Part shown: positions 8,909-16,482 of the stretch, one piece after another | Layout of the letters: each line of letters begins with the position of its first letter | How positions within the stretch are numbered: position 1 is the first letter of the stretch | Assembly (NCBI GenBank): GCA_913776825.1 | Contig: CAJYPV010000008.1 | Location: forward strand, 1-64,000 | Direction: 5' to 3' | DNA length: 64,000 bases | Origin: Burkholderiaceae bacterium | GTDB taxonomy: Bacteria; Pseudomonadota; Gammaproteobacteria; Burkholderiales; Burkholderiaceae_C | The notes under the pieces: generated by a model | Told to the model about the DNA's origin: nothing | Databases searched by the model: none | The model's input: the letters and a program-made list of their open reading frames with translations, nothing else | Program-made: the position numbers and the translations under genes

Positions 8909-9916
8909 GTGACTGCTCCGATCCCCGCGTCTTCCTCCGCGCCCACTCCGTCCACGCCCCTGGTCCAGCCCGAACGCCAGGCGGCGTCGCTGGACGCGAG
9001 CGCCGGCCTGCCCACCCGACCGGTCGTGCTCGTCTCCTGGGATGGCCACAGCACGCCGCTGGCGCTGATCCACCTGGATGCCACACCGGAATTCGACTGG
9101 GTGCTGTTCGATTACACCGGTCGGCAAGCCGCCGGTCCGCGGACGCTGCGCGGTCAATCGGTCACCGTGCTGTCCGCAGCCACCGAGTGCAAGGGCGAGA
9201 TTTATCACCACCTCGCCGAGCACCTTGCCGAGCCGCTCGCCAAGCCGTCTGCTGACCTGCCGGCCGCCGCGCTGGACGCTCATCCATCGGCATCGGGATC
9301 GACCGCTGCCAGCGCGACACACGCAGCGCCGCCCGAATACGTCTCGCTGATCGACGACGACATCCTGATCTCGGTCAGCCAGCTCAACACCGCGCTGCAC
9401 CTGGGACGCGTCGAGCGACTGGATGTGTTCTCGCCGTCGCTCAGCCACGACAGCCCGTTCTCGCATCAATGGATGCGCCATCAGCCCAACCGCGTGTACC
9501 GCGAGGTGGATTGGGTGGAAGTGATGATGCCGTTCTATCGCGGCGATCTGTTCCTCGCCGGCCGGGCGCATTACCGCGACAACATTTCGTCCTGGGGCAT
9601 CGACCGCTTCCTGATCCCGACGCTGCAACAGCTGCGCGGCCAGACCCGCACCGCCCTGCTCGATGCCGTCATGGCCAGCCATCGGCGGCCGGTGACCAGC
9701 GGCGGCAAGGTCTACCGCAACGGCCGCACCGCCTGGCAGGAGCGCCAGGTGCTGCGCCAGGCCAGCCTGGACCTGATCGATCAGCAGCAACCGGCGCTGC
9801 GGCAATCCGCGTGGTTTCATCGCCTCTTCATTGCCCGCGAGACGCACAACAAATGGCAGCGGCTGAAGCGGCGCCTGGCGCGACCGGTCGCCGACTGGCT
9901 CGACGCCTGGTCCTGA
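8909..9916 (+). CDS. putative glycosyltransferase-like protein (DUF707-like)
   Basis: About 335 residues from a GTG at 8909; an ATG at 8861 and one at 8786 are also in frame, so the start is uncertain. A Pro/Ala-rich lead precedes 'TRPVVLVSWDGHSTPLALIH'. The core 'YVSLIDDDILISVSQLN' (acidic DDD), 'SPSLSHDSPFSHQW' and 'VDWVEVMMPFYRGDLF' recalls the D-D-D / SLS.DS..SH / VE.M.P pattern of DUF707-type putative glycosyltransferases. The Ala/Ser-rich stretch before the DDD motif looks like an insertion. It sits between glf and msbA, so it probably acts on the same surface glycan. The family call is from memory. Confidence 0.6.
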   Translation: MTAPIPASSSAPTPSTPLVQPERQAASLDASAGLPTRPVVLVSWDGHSTPLALIHLDATPEFDWVLFDYTGRQAAGPRTLRGQSVTVLSAATECKGEIYHHLAEHLAEPLAKPSADLPAAALDAHPSASGSTAASATHAAPPEYVSLIDDDILISVSQLNTALHLGRVERLDVFSPSLSHDSPFSHQWMRHQPNRVYREVDWVEVMMPFYRGDLFLAGRAHYRDNISSWGIDRFLIPTLQQLRGQTRTALLDAVMASHRRPVTSGGKVYRNGRTAWQERQVLRQASLDLIDQQQPALRQSAWFHRLFIARETHNKWQRLKRRLARPVADWLDAWS

Positions 9917-10075
9917 CCCCGCTTCGACGCAGGAGGCATCGATCACACCGCATCGCGCCGGGCTCGCGTCAGGCCATCGGCGCCGATGGATCGGGGGCGC
10001 GGATCAGTTCGTGATCCGGCACAATCGCTGTCCTCCTCCCATCCGGCTCCTCCCGGGGCCGACGCTGCTGCCCTC

Positions 10076-11875
10076 ATGACCGCTCCCGATCCCCGAAAGG
10101 CCGCCCCCGAACCGCTCGGGCCGACCGCTCGCCGGCTGTGGCCGTTCCTCAGACCCCATCAACTGGGGCTGGTGCTGACCTTCGTGGCCTACCTGATGGT
10201 GGCGCTGACCGAGCCGCTGATTCCGCAGATCCTGGGCTATGCGCTGGGCGAAGGCTTCAGCCCCAAGGCCGGCGGCGCCAACAGCGGGATGCCGGCCGTC
10301 AATCTGGACATCAAGTACAGCTTCCCGATCTGGATGGTGCCGGTGGTGCTGATCGGACTGTTCGCGGTGCGCGGGCTGTTCAGCTTCTTCGGCCAGTACA
10401 TGCTGAACTGGACCATCTCCCGCACGGTGATGGGCATCCGCGCCGCGCTGCTGCAGGTGCTGCTGCGGGCCGATGCACGCGTTTACACCAGCCTGCAGCC
10501 CGCGACCGCCGTCACCAAGATCGTCAACGATCCGCAGCATGTGGTGACCCTGATCGCCGGCGCGCTGGTCACGCTGCTGCGAGATGGCCTGCCCGCGATC
10601 GCGCTGATGGGCTATCTCTTCTATCTGAACTGGCAGCTCACGCTGCTGTCGATGATCACCGTGCCGGGTCTGGCCTTCGTGGTGCGACGGGTCAACCGCC
10701 GCGTGCGCCGCATGGGCACCTGGGCCTATGACGCGCAACTGCGGCTGGTGTCGGTGATCGAGGACGTCACCCGCGCCTGGCGCGTGGTGCGCAGCTTCGA
10801 TGCGGCCGACTATGAACGCCAGCGCTTCTCCGATCGCGCCAAGGAAGTGCAGCGCAGTGCCCTCAAGACCGCGGCGGCCAATGCCATGGCGCAGCCGCTG
10901 TCGCAGTTGATGGCCAGCATCGGCATCTCGCTGATCGTCAGCCTGGCGCTCTATCAGTCGCGGGTGAATCACACCGGCGTCGGCGAATTCGCCGGCTTCG
11001 TCACCGCGCTGCTGCTGATGAGCTCGCGCTTGCGCCATCTGTCGGATGTGATGCAGCCGATCACCAATGCGCTGGTCGTGGCGCGCGGCTGCATGAGCAT
11101 GCTGGACCTGCCCGCCGAGCCCGATACCGGCACCCGAGAGCTGACGCAGGCCCGCGGCGACATCGTCCTGCGCCAGGTCACCCTGCGCTATCCGGGCGCC
11201 AACCGCGATGCGCTGTCCGCGCTGGATCTGCACATCCCCGCCGGCCGCACCACCGCGCTGGTCGGCAGCTCGGGCGCGGGCAAGAGCTCGGTCGTCAATC
11301 TGCTGATGGGCTTCGAACGTCCGGACGCTGGCGAAGTGCTGTTCGATGGCGTCGCCATCGATGAGCTGACCAAGGCCAACCTGCGCCGACAGTTCGCGGT
11401 GGTCTCGCAGGACATCGTGCTCTTCGATGCATCGGTGGCGGACAACATCGCCTATGCCCAGCCGCGCGACGACGCCAAGCTGGAACAGGTGCTGCGCGCC
11501 GCCGCGTTGTGGGATTTCGTGCAGGCGCTGCCGGAAGGCCTGAACACCTCGGTCGGCGCGAATGGCAGCAAGTTCTCCGGCGGCCAGCGTCAGCGCCTGG
11601 CGATTGCGCGCGCGCTGTACAAGGACGCGCCGGTCTGGATCTTCGATGAGGCCACCTCCGCCCTGGACACCGAAAGCGAGCGGGCCGTGCAACAGGCGCT
11701 GGAGCAATGGCAGGGCCGCAAGACGCTGATCGTGATCGCGCATCGGCTGTCCACCATTCGCCGCGCCGATGCGATCCAGGTGATGAGCGACGGCCGGGTG
11801 GTCGAACACGGTACCCACGACGAGCTGATGAGCCGGGACGGCGCCTACGCCGGGATGGTCAAGGCGCAGCACTGA
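10076..11875 (+). CDS. msbA: lipid A export ABC transporter MsbA (permease/ATPase)
   Basis: 599 residues starting MTAPDPRKAAPEPLGPT; the frame stays open upstream but the match begins here. An N-terminal six-helix exporter domain (about 30-330) is fused to an ABC ATPase with Walker A 'VGSSGAGKSSVVNLL', signature 'SGGQRQRLAIARAL', Walker B 'PVWIFDEATSALD' and the H-loop 'IVIAHRLSTIRRAD'. MsbA works as a homodimer that flips lipid A-core across the inner membrane. The placement after the sugar-transfer genes fits. Other lipid or glycan cargo cannot be excluded from sequence alone. Confidence 0.92.
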   Translation: MTAPDPRKAAPEPLGPTARRLWPFLRPHQLGLVLTFVAYLMVALTEPLIPQILGYALGEGFSPKAGGANSGMPAVNLDIKYSFPIWMVPVVLIGLFAVRGLFSFFGQYMLNWTISRTVMGIRAALLQVLLRADARVYTSLQPATAVTKIVNDPQHVVTLIAGALVTLLRDGLPAIALMGYLFYLNWQLTLLSMITVPGLAFVVRRVNRRVRRMGTWAYDAQLRLVSVIEDVTRAWRVVRSFDAADYERQRFSDRAKEVQRSALKTAAANAMAQPLSQLMASIGISLIVSLALYQSRVNHTGVGEFAGFVTALLLMSSRLRHLSDVMQPITNALVVARGCMSMLDLPAEPDTGTRELTQARGDIVLRQVTLRYPGANRDALSALDLHIPAGRTTALVGSSGAGKSSVVNLLMGFERPDAGEVLFDGVAIDELTKANLRRQFAVVSQDIVLFDASVADNIAYAQPRDDAKLEQVLRAAALWDFVQALPEGLNTSVGANGSKFSGGQRQRLAIARALYKDAPVWIFDEATSALDTESERAVQQALEQWQGRKTLIVIAHRLSTIRRADAIQVMSDGRVVEHGTHDELMSRDGAYAGMVKAQH

Positions 11876-12046
11876 GCGGCGGCGCGCCGGTCCGCGCGTC
11901 GCGTCGCGTCGCGAACACCGCAGTGCCTGGCGGTGCGGATCGAGCGCCCGGCTCATGTGTCAGCGTTGACAAGAAGTGGCTAAGTCGGCGACACGTCGGT
12001 CCGCTTCAATGCGCGCCATGGCCCAACCGGGCTTTTGGAGCGCTTC

Positions 12047-12985
12047 ATGACCACCTATCGCCACGCCAAGTCCCTGACCGCCGCACGCCACCACGCCAGC
12101 CACGATCTGCACGACCACGATCTCGGCCTCGCGCATGACCTGGACGTGCTGGCCCGACAACAGCAACTGCCGCGACGTCGCGCACTGGGCCTGCTGGCCG
12201 GATTGGCCGGCGTCGGCAGCCTCGGGCTGATCGGCTGCGGCGGTGGCGGCAGCGATACGGGCACCAGCGTCACCGGCAGCACCGGCAGTTCGGGCAGCGG
12301 GACCGGCACCACCACCGGCACCGGCACCGTGACCTCCTGCAGCGTCATCCCGGAAGAGACCGCCGGCCCCTATCCGGGCGACGGCTCCAACAGCGCCGCC
12401 AATGGCGTGGCCAATGTCCTGGCGCTGTCGGGCGTCGTGCGCAGCGACCTCCGCACCAGCATCGGATCGGCCAGCGGCACCGCCGATGGCGTGGCGCTCA
12501 CCGTCACGCTGCGCCTGGTCAACACCGGCAACAGCTGCGCGGACCTGTCCGGCTATGCGATCTACCTGTGGCATTGCGACCGGCTGGGCCGCTACTCGAT
12601 GTACAGCAGCGGCGTCACCGCCGAGAACTACCTGCGCGGCGTGCAGGTCACCGGCAGCGACGGCACCGTCAGCTTCACCACCATCTTCCCTGGCTGCTAT
12701 GCGGGCCGCATGCCTCACATGCATTTCGAGATCTACCGCAGCGCCAGCACCGCCACCTCCTACACGCAAAAGCTCAAGACCTCGCAACTGGCCCTGCCGA
12801 CCGATGTCTGCTCGACCGTCTACACCTCGGCCAGCGGCTACACCAGCAGCCTGACCAACTTCAATCAGATGAGCTTCGCCACCGACAACGTCTTCAGCGA
12901 TGGCGTCACCACCCAGATGGCCAGCGTGAGCGGCAGCGTCGCGGCGGGTTATGCCGCGTCGTTGGTGGTGGGCATCGCGGCGTGA
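12047..12985 (+). CDS. intradiol ring-cleavage dioxygenase-like exported lipoprotein
   Basis: 312 residues; GGAG six bases before the ATG at 12047 supports this start over a TTG at 12035. A His-rich lead is followed by a twin-arginine stretch (RRR at 43-45), a hydrophobic core and a lipobox LIGC (61-64), then a Gly/Ser/Thr-rich linker to about residue 95. The catalytic domain starts 'IPEETAGPYPGDGS'. The four non-haem iron ligands of this superfamily are in place: Y183 (LGRYSMY), Y218 (PGCYAGR), H224 and H226 (PHMHFEI). Cytoplasmic relatives cleave catechols or protocatechuate; a Tat-exported, lipid-anchored form suggests an extracytoplasmic aromatic substrate, which is not identifiable here. 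Confidence 0.85.
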   Translation: MTTYRHAKSLTAARHHASHDLHDHDLGLAHDLDVLARQQQLPRRRALGLLAGLAGVGSLGLIGCGGGGSDTGTSVTGSTGSSGSGTGTTTGTGTVTSCSVIPEETAGPYPGDGSNSAANGVANVLALSGVVRSDLRTSIGSASGTADGVALTVTLRLVNTGNSCADLSGYAIYLWHCDRLGRYSMYSSGVTAENYLRGVQVTGSDGTVSFTTIFPGCYAGRMPHMHFEIYRSASTATSYTQKLKTSQLALPTDVCSTVYTSASGYTSSLTNFNQMSFATDNVFSDGVTTQMASVSGSVAAGYAASLVVGIAA

Positions 12986-12993
12986 ACGGCGGA

Positions 12994-13053
12994 GCCAATG
13001 ACAGGGTGAATGACAGGGTGAAGGGCAGCGTGAATGAGCGCGTGACGGCGAGC
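12994..13053. repeat. five degenerate 12-nt tandem units
   Basis: Units of the type GTGAATGACAGG run head to tail from 12994, decaying toward the 3' end (two near-identical copies, then three diverged). They fill much of the gap between the dioxygenase stop and the response-regulator Shine-Dalgarno. A 12-nt period keeps one reading frame open, which is why the upstream frame of the regulator gene is long. I do not regard it as coding. Confidence 0.7.
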
Positions 13054-13128
13054 CCGGCGGGCGAGCCGGCTCGTGTATCGTCCACCGACGGGATGGCGCC
13101 ACGGCCGATCCCGGTGGTGGAGGAACGC

Positions 13129-13833
13129 ATGACCCGTTGCCTGGTGGTCGATGACGACGCGGAGATCCGCACGTCGCTTCAGGAATATCTGCAGAAATTC
13201 GGTGTGACGGTGCAGGTCGCGGCGGACGGCCGCGAGATGCGCCGCCTGATGGGCACGCAGGTGATCGACGTGGTCGTGCTGGATCTGATGCTGCCCGACG
13301 AGAACGGTCTCAGCCTGTGCCAGTGGAGCCAGCAGCATCATCCGCAGGTGCCGGTGATCATGCTGACCGCGCACGGTGATCCGATCAGCCGCGTGCTGGG
13401 CCTGGAGATGGGCGCGGACGACTATCTCTCCAAGCCCTTCGAGCCCCGCGAGCTGGTGGCCCGCATCCATGCGATCCGGCGCCGCGCCAAACGCGGCGAG
13501 CACGAGGCCCAGGCGCGCCGCGAATTCCGCTTCGAAGGCTGGAGCTTCGACCGGCTGCTGCGCCAGCTGGTATCGCCACAGCAGGTGGTCGTCGCGCTGT
13601 CCAGCGCCGAGTACCGGATGCTCACCGCGCTGGTCGAGCGCCCCGGGCGGGTGCTCAGCCGCGAGCAACTGATCGAGCTGACCCGCGCGCCCGGCGTGGA
13701 GGTCAACGACCGCAGCGTGGACCTCACCATCTCCCGCCTGCGCCAGAAGCTGGGTGACTCCCCACGCGAGCCCCGACTGATCCGCACCCTGCGCGGTGAG
13801 GGCTATCTCTTCGACGCCCAGGTGCAGTCGTGA
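13129..13833 (+). CDS. OmpR-family response regulator
   Basis: 234 residues; GGAGG eight bases upstream fixes the ATG at 13129 although the frame is open further 5'. The receiver domain has the acidic pair D9/D10, phospho-acceptor D52 ('VVVLDLMLPDENG'), T80 and K102 ('LSKPFEPRE'). A C-terminal winged helix (about 135-232) carries 'VDLTISRLRQKLGD' and 'IRTLRGEGYLF'. It is the transcription-factor half of a two-component system; its stop codon overlaps the kinase start (GTGA). The stimulus and targets are unknown; the dioxygenase gene upstream is a candidate target. Confidence 0.95.
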   Translation: MTRCLVVDDDAEIRTSLQEYLQKFGVTVQVAADGREMRRLMGTQVIDVVVLDLMLPDENGLSLCQWSQQHHPQVPVIMLTAHGDPISRVLGLEMGADDYLSKPFEPRELVARIHAIRRRAKRGEHEAQARREFRFEGWSFDRLLRQLVSPQQVVVALSSAEYRMLTALVERPGRVLSREQLIELTRAPGVEVNDRSVDLTISRLRQKLGDSPREPRLIRTLRGEGYLFDAQVQS

Positions 13834-15143
13834 GCCCTGCCCGCCCGCTCCGTGCGCGGCTGCTCGCCCTGTCGCGGCGCCTCGTCGGCGACACACTGGC
13901 CTGGCGCATCTTCATCCTGTTGTGGGTCACGCTGGTGCTGGCGCAGGTCGCGGCCATCGGCACCATGCATTGGGTGCGCGGCTGGGATCTTGAAATTTCT
14001 CGCGTGCCCGTCGCCCCGGGGCTGCCGCCGATGCCCGGCCTGATGCCGGCCCCTCGCCACGCCCCCGACGACCGGCCCGACCCGCCGCCCCGACCCGCCG
14101 CGCGCCGCCACGTCGACGAGCCGGACGCGGGCGCTGCCCAGCCCGAGCCGTCAGCGGATCGATCCCCCGGCGCCTTCGATCCTCGCGGCGAGCCCGCCTT
14201 CGCCGATGGCGCTCCCGACGATCGCCGCGCCGCGCCTGGGCGCCCCGGTGGCTTCCGCGGTCTGAGCACGCGCGAGCTGCTGCTCGACTATGGCGTGCGT
14301 CTGCTGGTCACCGGCCTGGCCGCCTGGCTGGCGTCCCGCTGGCTGGCGCGGCCGATGCGGGAACTGGTGCGGGCGTCGCAGGCGCTGGGACGCAGTCTGG
14401 ATCAACAGACGCCGCTGCCGCTGCTGGATGAACAGCGCGGCACGCTGGAGGTGCGCGAATCGGCCCAGGTGTTCAACACCATGGCGCGGCAGTTGCGCCG
14501 CCAGTTCAATGAGCGGGGATTGATGGTCGCCGCCATCTCGCACGACCTGCGCACCCCGTTGACCCGTCTGCGCATGCGGCTGGAGACGCTGGACATCCCC
14601 GAGACCCAGCGGATGCGCTCGGTGGAGGACATCCGCGAGATGAATGCGCTGGTGGATGCGGTCATGGAACTGTTCCGCGGCGATGGCGCGGGTGCCTCCG
14701 AGCCGCTGCAGGAACTGGATCTGGCGGCGCTGGCGATGGCGCTCACCGACGACCGCATCGAGCAATCGCAACCGGTGCGATTCCTGTCGCCGGACACACC
14801 GGTGCTGGCCAAGGGCCAGCCGATGGCGTTGCGCCGCGTGCTGGGCAATCTGATCGATAACGCGCTGCGCTACGGCGTGCAAGCGGACGTCGAGGTGGGC
14901 CGCGATGGCGATGGGCCGTGGTTGCGGGTGAAGGACATCGGGCCCGGCATTCCACCCGATCAGCTCGAATCCGTCTTCGAGCCCTTCTACCGTCTGGAGG
15001 CCTCCCGCAACCGCCACACCGGCGGTGCCGGGCTGGGCCTCTACATCGCCCGAGAGCTGACCTTGCGCCAGCGCGGCTCGCTGGTACTGAGCAATCGGCC
15101 GGAAGGCGGGTTGGTCGCGGAATTGCGTTTGCGGGGCGAGTGA
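13830..15143 (+). CDS. sensor histidine kinase (EnvZ/OmpR type)
   Basis: 437 residues from a GTG that overlaps the regulator's stop. TM1 lies at about 25-45. A periplasmic segment (about 50-145) is extremely rich in Pro, Arg, Asp and Ala and looks disordered. TM2 is at about 153-171, then HAMP. The dimerisation/phospho-acceptor helix holds H238 ('ISHDLRTPLTRLR'), followed by the ATPase N-box ('NLIDNALRYG'), G1 ('DIGPGIP'), F-box ('EPFYRLE') and G2 ('GGAGLGLYIA'). All catalytic boxes are intact. The lack of a folded periplasmic domain argues against a classic ligand pocket; sensing may be through the membrane or a partner. Confidence 0.95.
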   Translation: MSPARPLRARLLALSRRLVGDTLAWRIFILLWVTLVLAQVAAIGTMHWVRGWDLEISRVPVAPGLPPMPGLMPAPRHAPDDRPDPPPRPAARRHVDEPDAGAAQPEPSADRSPGAFDPRGEPAFADGAPDDRRAAPGRPGGFRGLSTRELLLDYGVRLLVTGLAAWLASRWLARPMRELVRASQALGRSLDQQTPLPLLDEQRGTLEVRESAQVFNTMARQLRRQFNERGLMVAAISHDLRTPLTRLRMRLETLDIPETQRMRSVEDIREMNALVDAVMELFRGDGAGASEPLQELDLAALAMALTDDRIEQSQPVRFLSPDTPVLAKGQPMALRRVLGNLIDNALRYGVQADVEVGRDGDGPWLRVKDIGPGIPPDQLESVFEPFYRLEASRNRHTGGAGLGLYIARELTLRQRGSLVLSNRPEGGLVAELRLRGE

Positions 15144-15184
15144 GGCGCGCCTGATGGCGTCTGGTGCGCCACGCACGACCGCCT

Positions 15185-16375
15185 CTACCGCACCCGATAC
15201 ACCGCCGACACGCGCAGCCCCAGCAGCGTGAACCCATGCAGTGCCGCACAGCCCAGCAACCAGGGCCCGAGCGGCTGATCGCCCGCCAGACGCCCGGACA
15301 GCCACAGCGTGAACGGCATGCCGAGCTTGAACAGCGATCCGGTCAGACCGGACACGCGACCGATGAAGGCGCTGTCGGTACTCTCCTGCCGATAGCCCCA
15401 GACGCAGACATTGCCGATCACCGTCGCGCCGCTGTAGACCGTGAGCGCGGCGATCAAGGGCAACAGGTCGGTGAGCCTGGCCAGGGCTACGATGCCCAGG
15501 GCTTCCACGCTCAGGCTCATCAGCATCAAGCGACCCAGCCCCAGCCGAGCGCGCAATCGGCTGCACCAGGCCCCACCGGCGATGCCGCCCAGGCCGGCCA
15601 GCGCGTAGATCAGGCCCAGCGTGTCCGGGCCCCAGCCCAGCTCATCCCGCGCGCGAAACAGGAACAGCACCTCCACCACGCCCGCGCTGATGTTGATGAG
15701 CACCACCAGCCAGCTCAGCTGCCACAGCGGCCGGTTGGCCCGCAGCACGCGAACGCCCTCGCGCCAGTCCTGCCAGTAGCCGGCCGCCACGACCGTGCGC
15801 CGGGACAGGCTCAGCCCGCGCAGCAGCAGGGCCGCCGCCAGCAGCGCCAGCATCGGCACCCAGATGCCCGAGGACAGGCGCCAGGACACCAGCCATCCGG
15901 CGAGCGCGGGCCCCACCACTGCCGCCACTTGGCTGACCACGGTCAGTTGCCCGGTGGCCGGCAGCAGCAGCCGCTCGGGCAGCATCTCCTTGACCAGCCC
16001 CATGCGGCAGATCGCATACAGGTAGTTGAGCGCCATCAGCAGGAAAGTGCTGCACAGGAACAGCGGCAGCAGCGACGCGCCGCTGCGCAACAACGCGGCC
16101 TGCACACCCAGCAGCAACACCATGCCGATCATCGCGCGCCGCGCCCAGCGGCCGCGGTCGATGCGATCCACCCACACACCGATGAACATGGCCAGCAACA
16201 GATTGGGCAGCAATTCGATGGCGCGCAGCGTGGTCATCACCGAGACCGAGCGCGTCAGCTCATAGAAGATCAGCGGCAGCGCCAGTTGATAGACCTGGGT
16301 GCCGATGACGAAACTGGCCGAGGACAGATAAAGCCGACGGAAACCGGGGTGGTGCCAAAGCGTGGAGGCGTTCAT
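15185..16375 (-). CDS. major facilitator superfamily transporter
   Basis: 396 residues starting MNASTLWHHPGFRRLYLSS; the frame continues upstream but the start at 16375 begins the first helix region and leaves the divergent promoter free. About twelve hydrophobic segments are visible. The loop between helices 2 and 3 ('IGVWVDRIDRGRWARR') is the MFS A-motif, and the overall pattern resembles the MFS_3 group that includes the enterobactin exporter EntS. Substrate unknown; efflux is likelier than uptake for this group. It is divergently paired with an SgrR-type regulator, an arrangement reminiscent of sgrR-setA in enterobacteria. Confidence 0.88.
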   Translation of the reverse strand: MNASTLWHHPGFRRLYLSSASFVIGTQVYQLALPLIFYELTRSVSVMTTLRAIELLPNLLLAMFIGVWVDRIDRGRWARRAMIGMVLLLGVQAALLRSGASLLPLFLCSTFLLMALNYLYAICRMGLVKEMLPERLLLPATGQLTVVSQVAAVVGPALAGWLVSWRLSSGIWVPMLALLAAALLLRGLSLSRRTVVAAGYWQDWREGVRVLRANRPLWQLSWLVVLINISAGVVEVLFLFRARDELGWGPDTLGLIYALAGLGGIAGGAWCSRLRARLGLGRLMLMSLSVEALGIVALARLTDLLPLIAALTVYSGATVIGNVCVWGYRQESTDSAFIGRVSGLTGSLFKLGMPFTLWLSGRLAGDQPLGPWLLGCAALHGFTLLGLRVSAVYRVR

Positions 16376-16425
16376 CGCGGGGGTGGATAGGGGCGGGAGA
16401 CAAGAACGCCGGCGAGTGTCCGGGT

Positions 16426-16472
16426 AAAGCGGAATCGATAAGCGGACAGAATGGCGGATCGATTTCCGCTTT
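16426..16472. promoter_or_regulatory. long inverted repeat in divergent promoter (candidate operator)
   Basis: AAAGCGGAATCGAT at 16426-16439 is mirrored by ATCGATTTCCGCTTT at 16458-16472; the arms match at 14 positions with a single extra T in the right arm, separated by 18 bp. The element lies between the MFS start (16375) and the regulator start (16483) and covers the expected regulator promoter. It is AT-richer than its surroundings. It is the best candidate in the window for a regulator-binding site; the binding is inferred. Confidence 0.65.
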
Positions 16473-16482
16473 TCGACACCCG

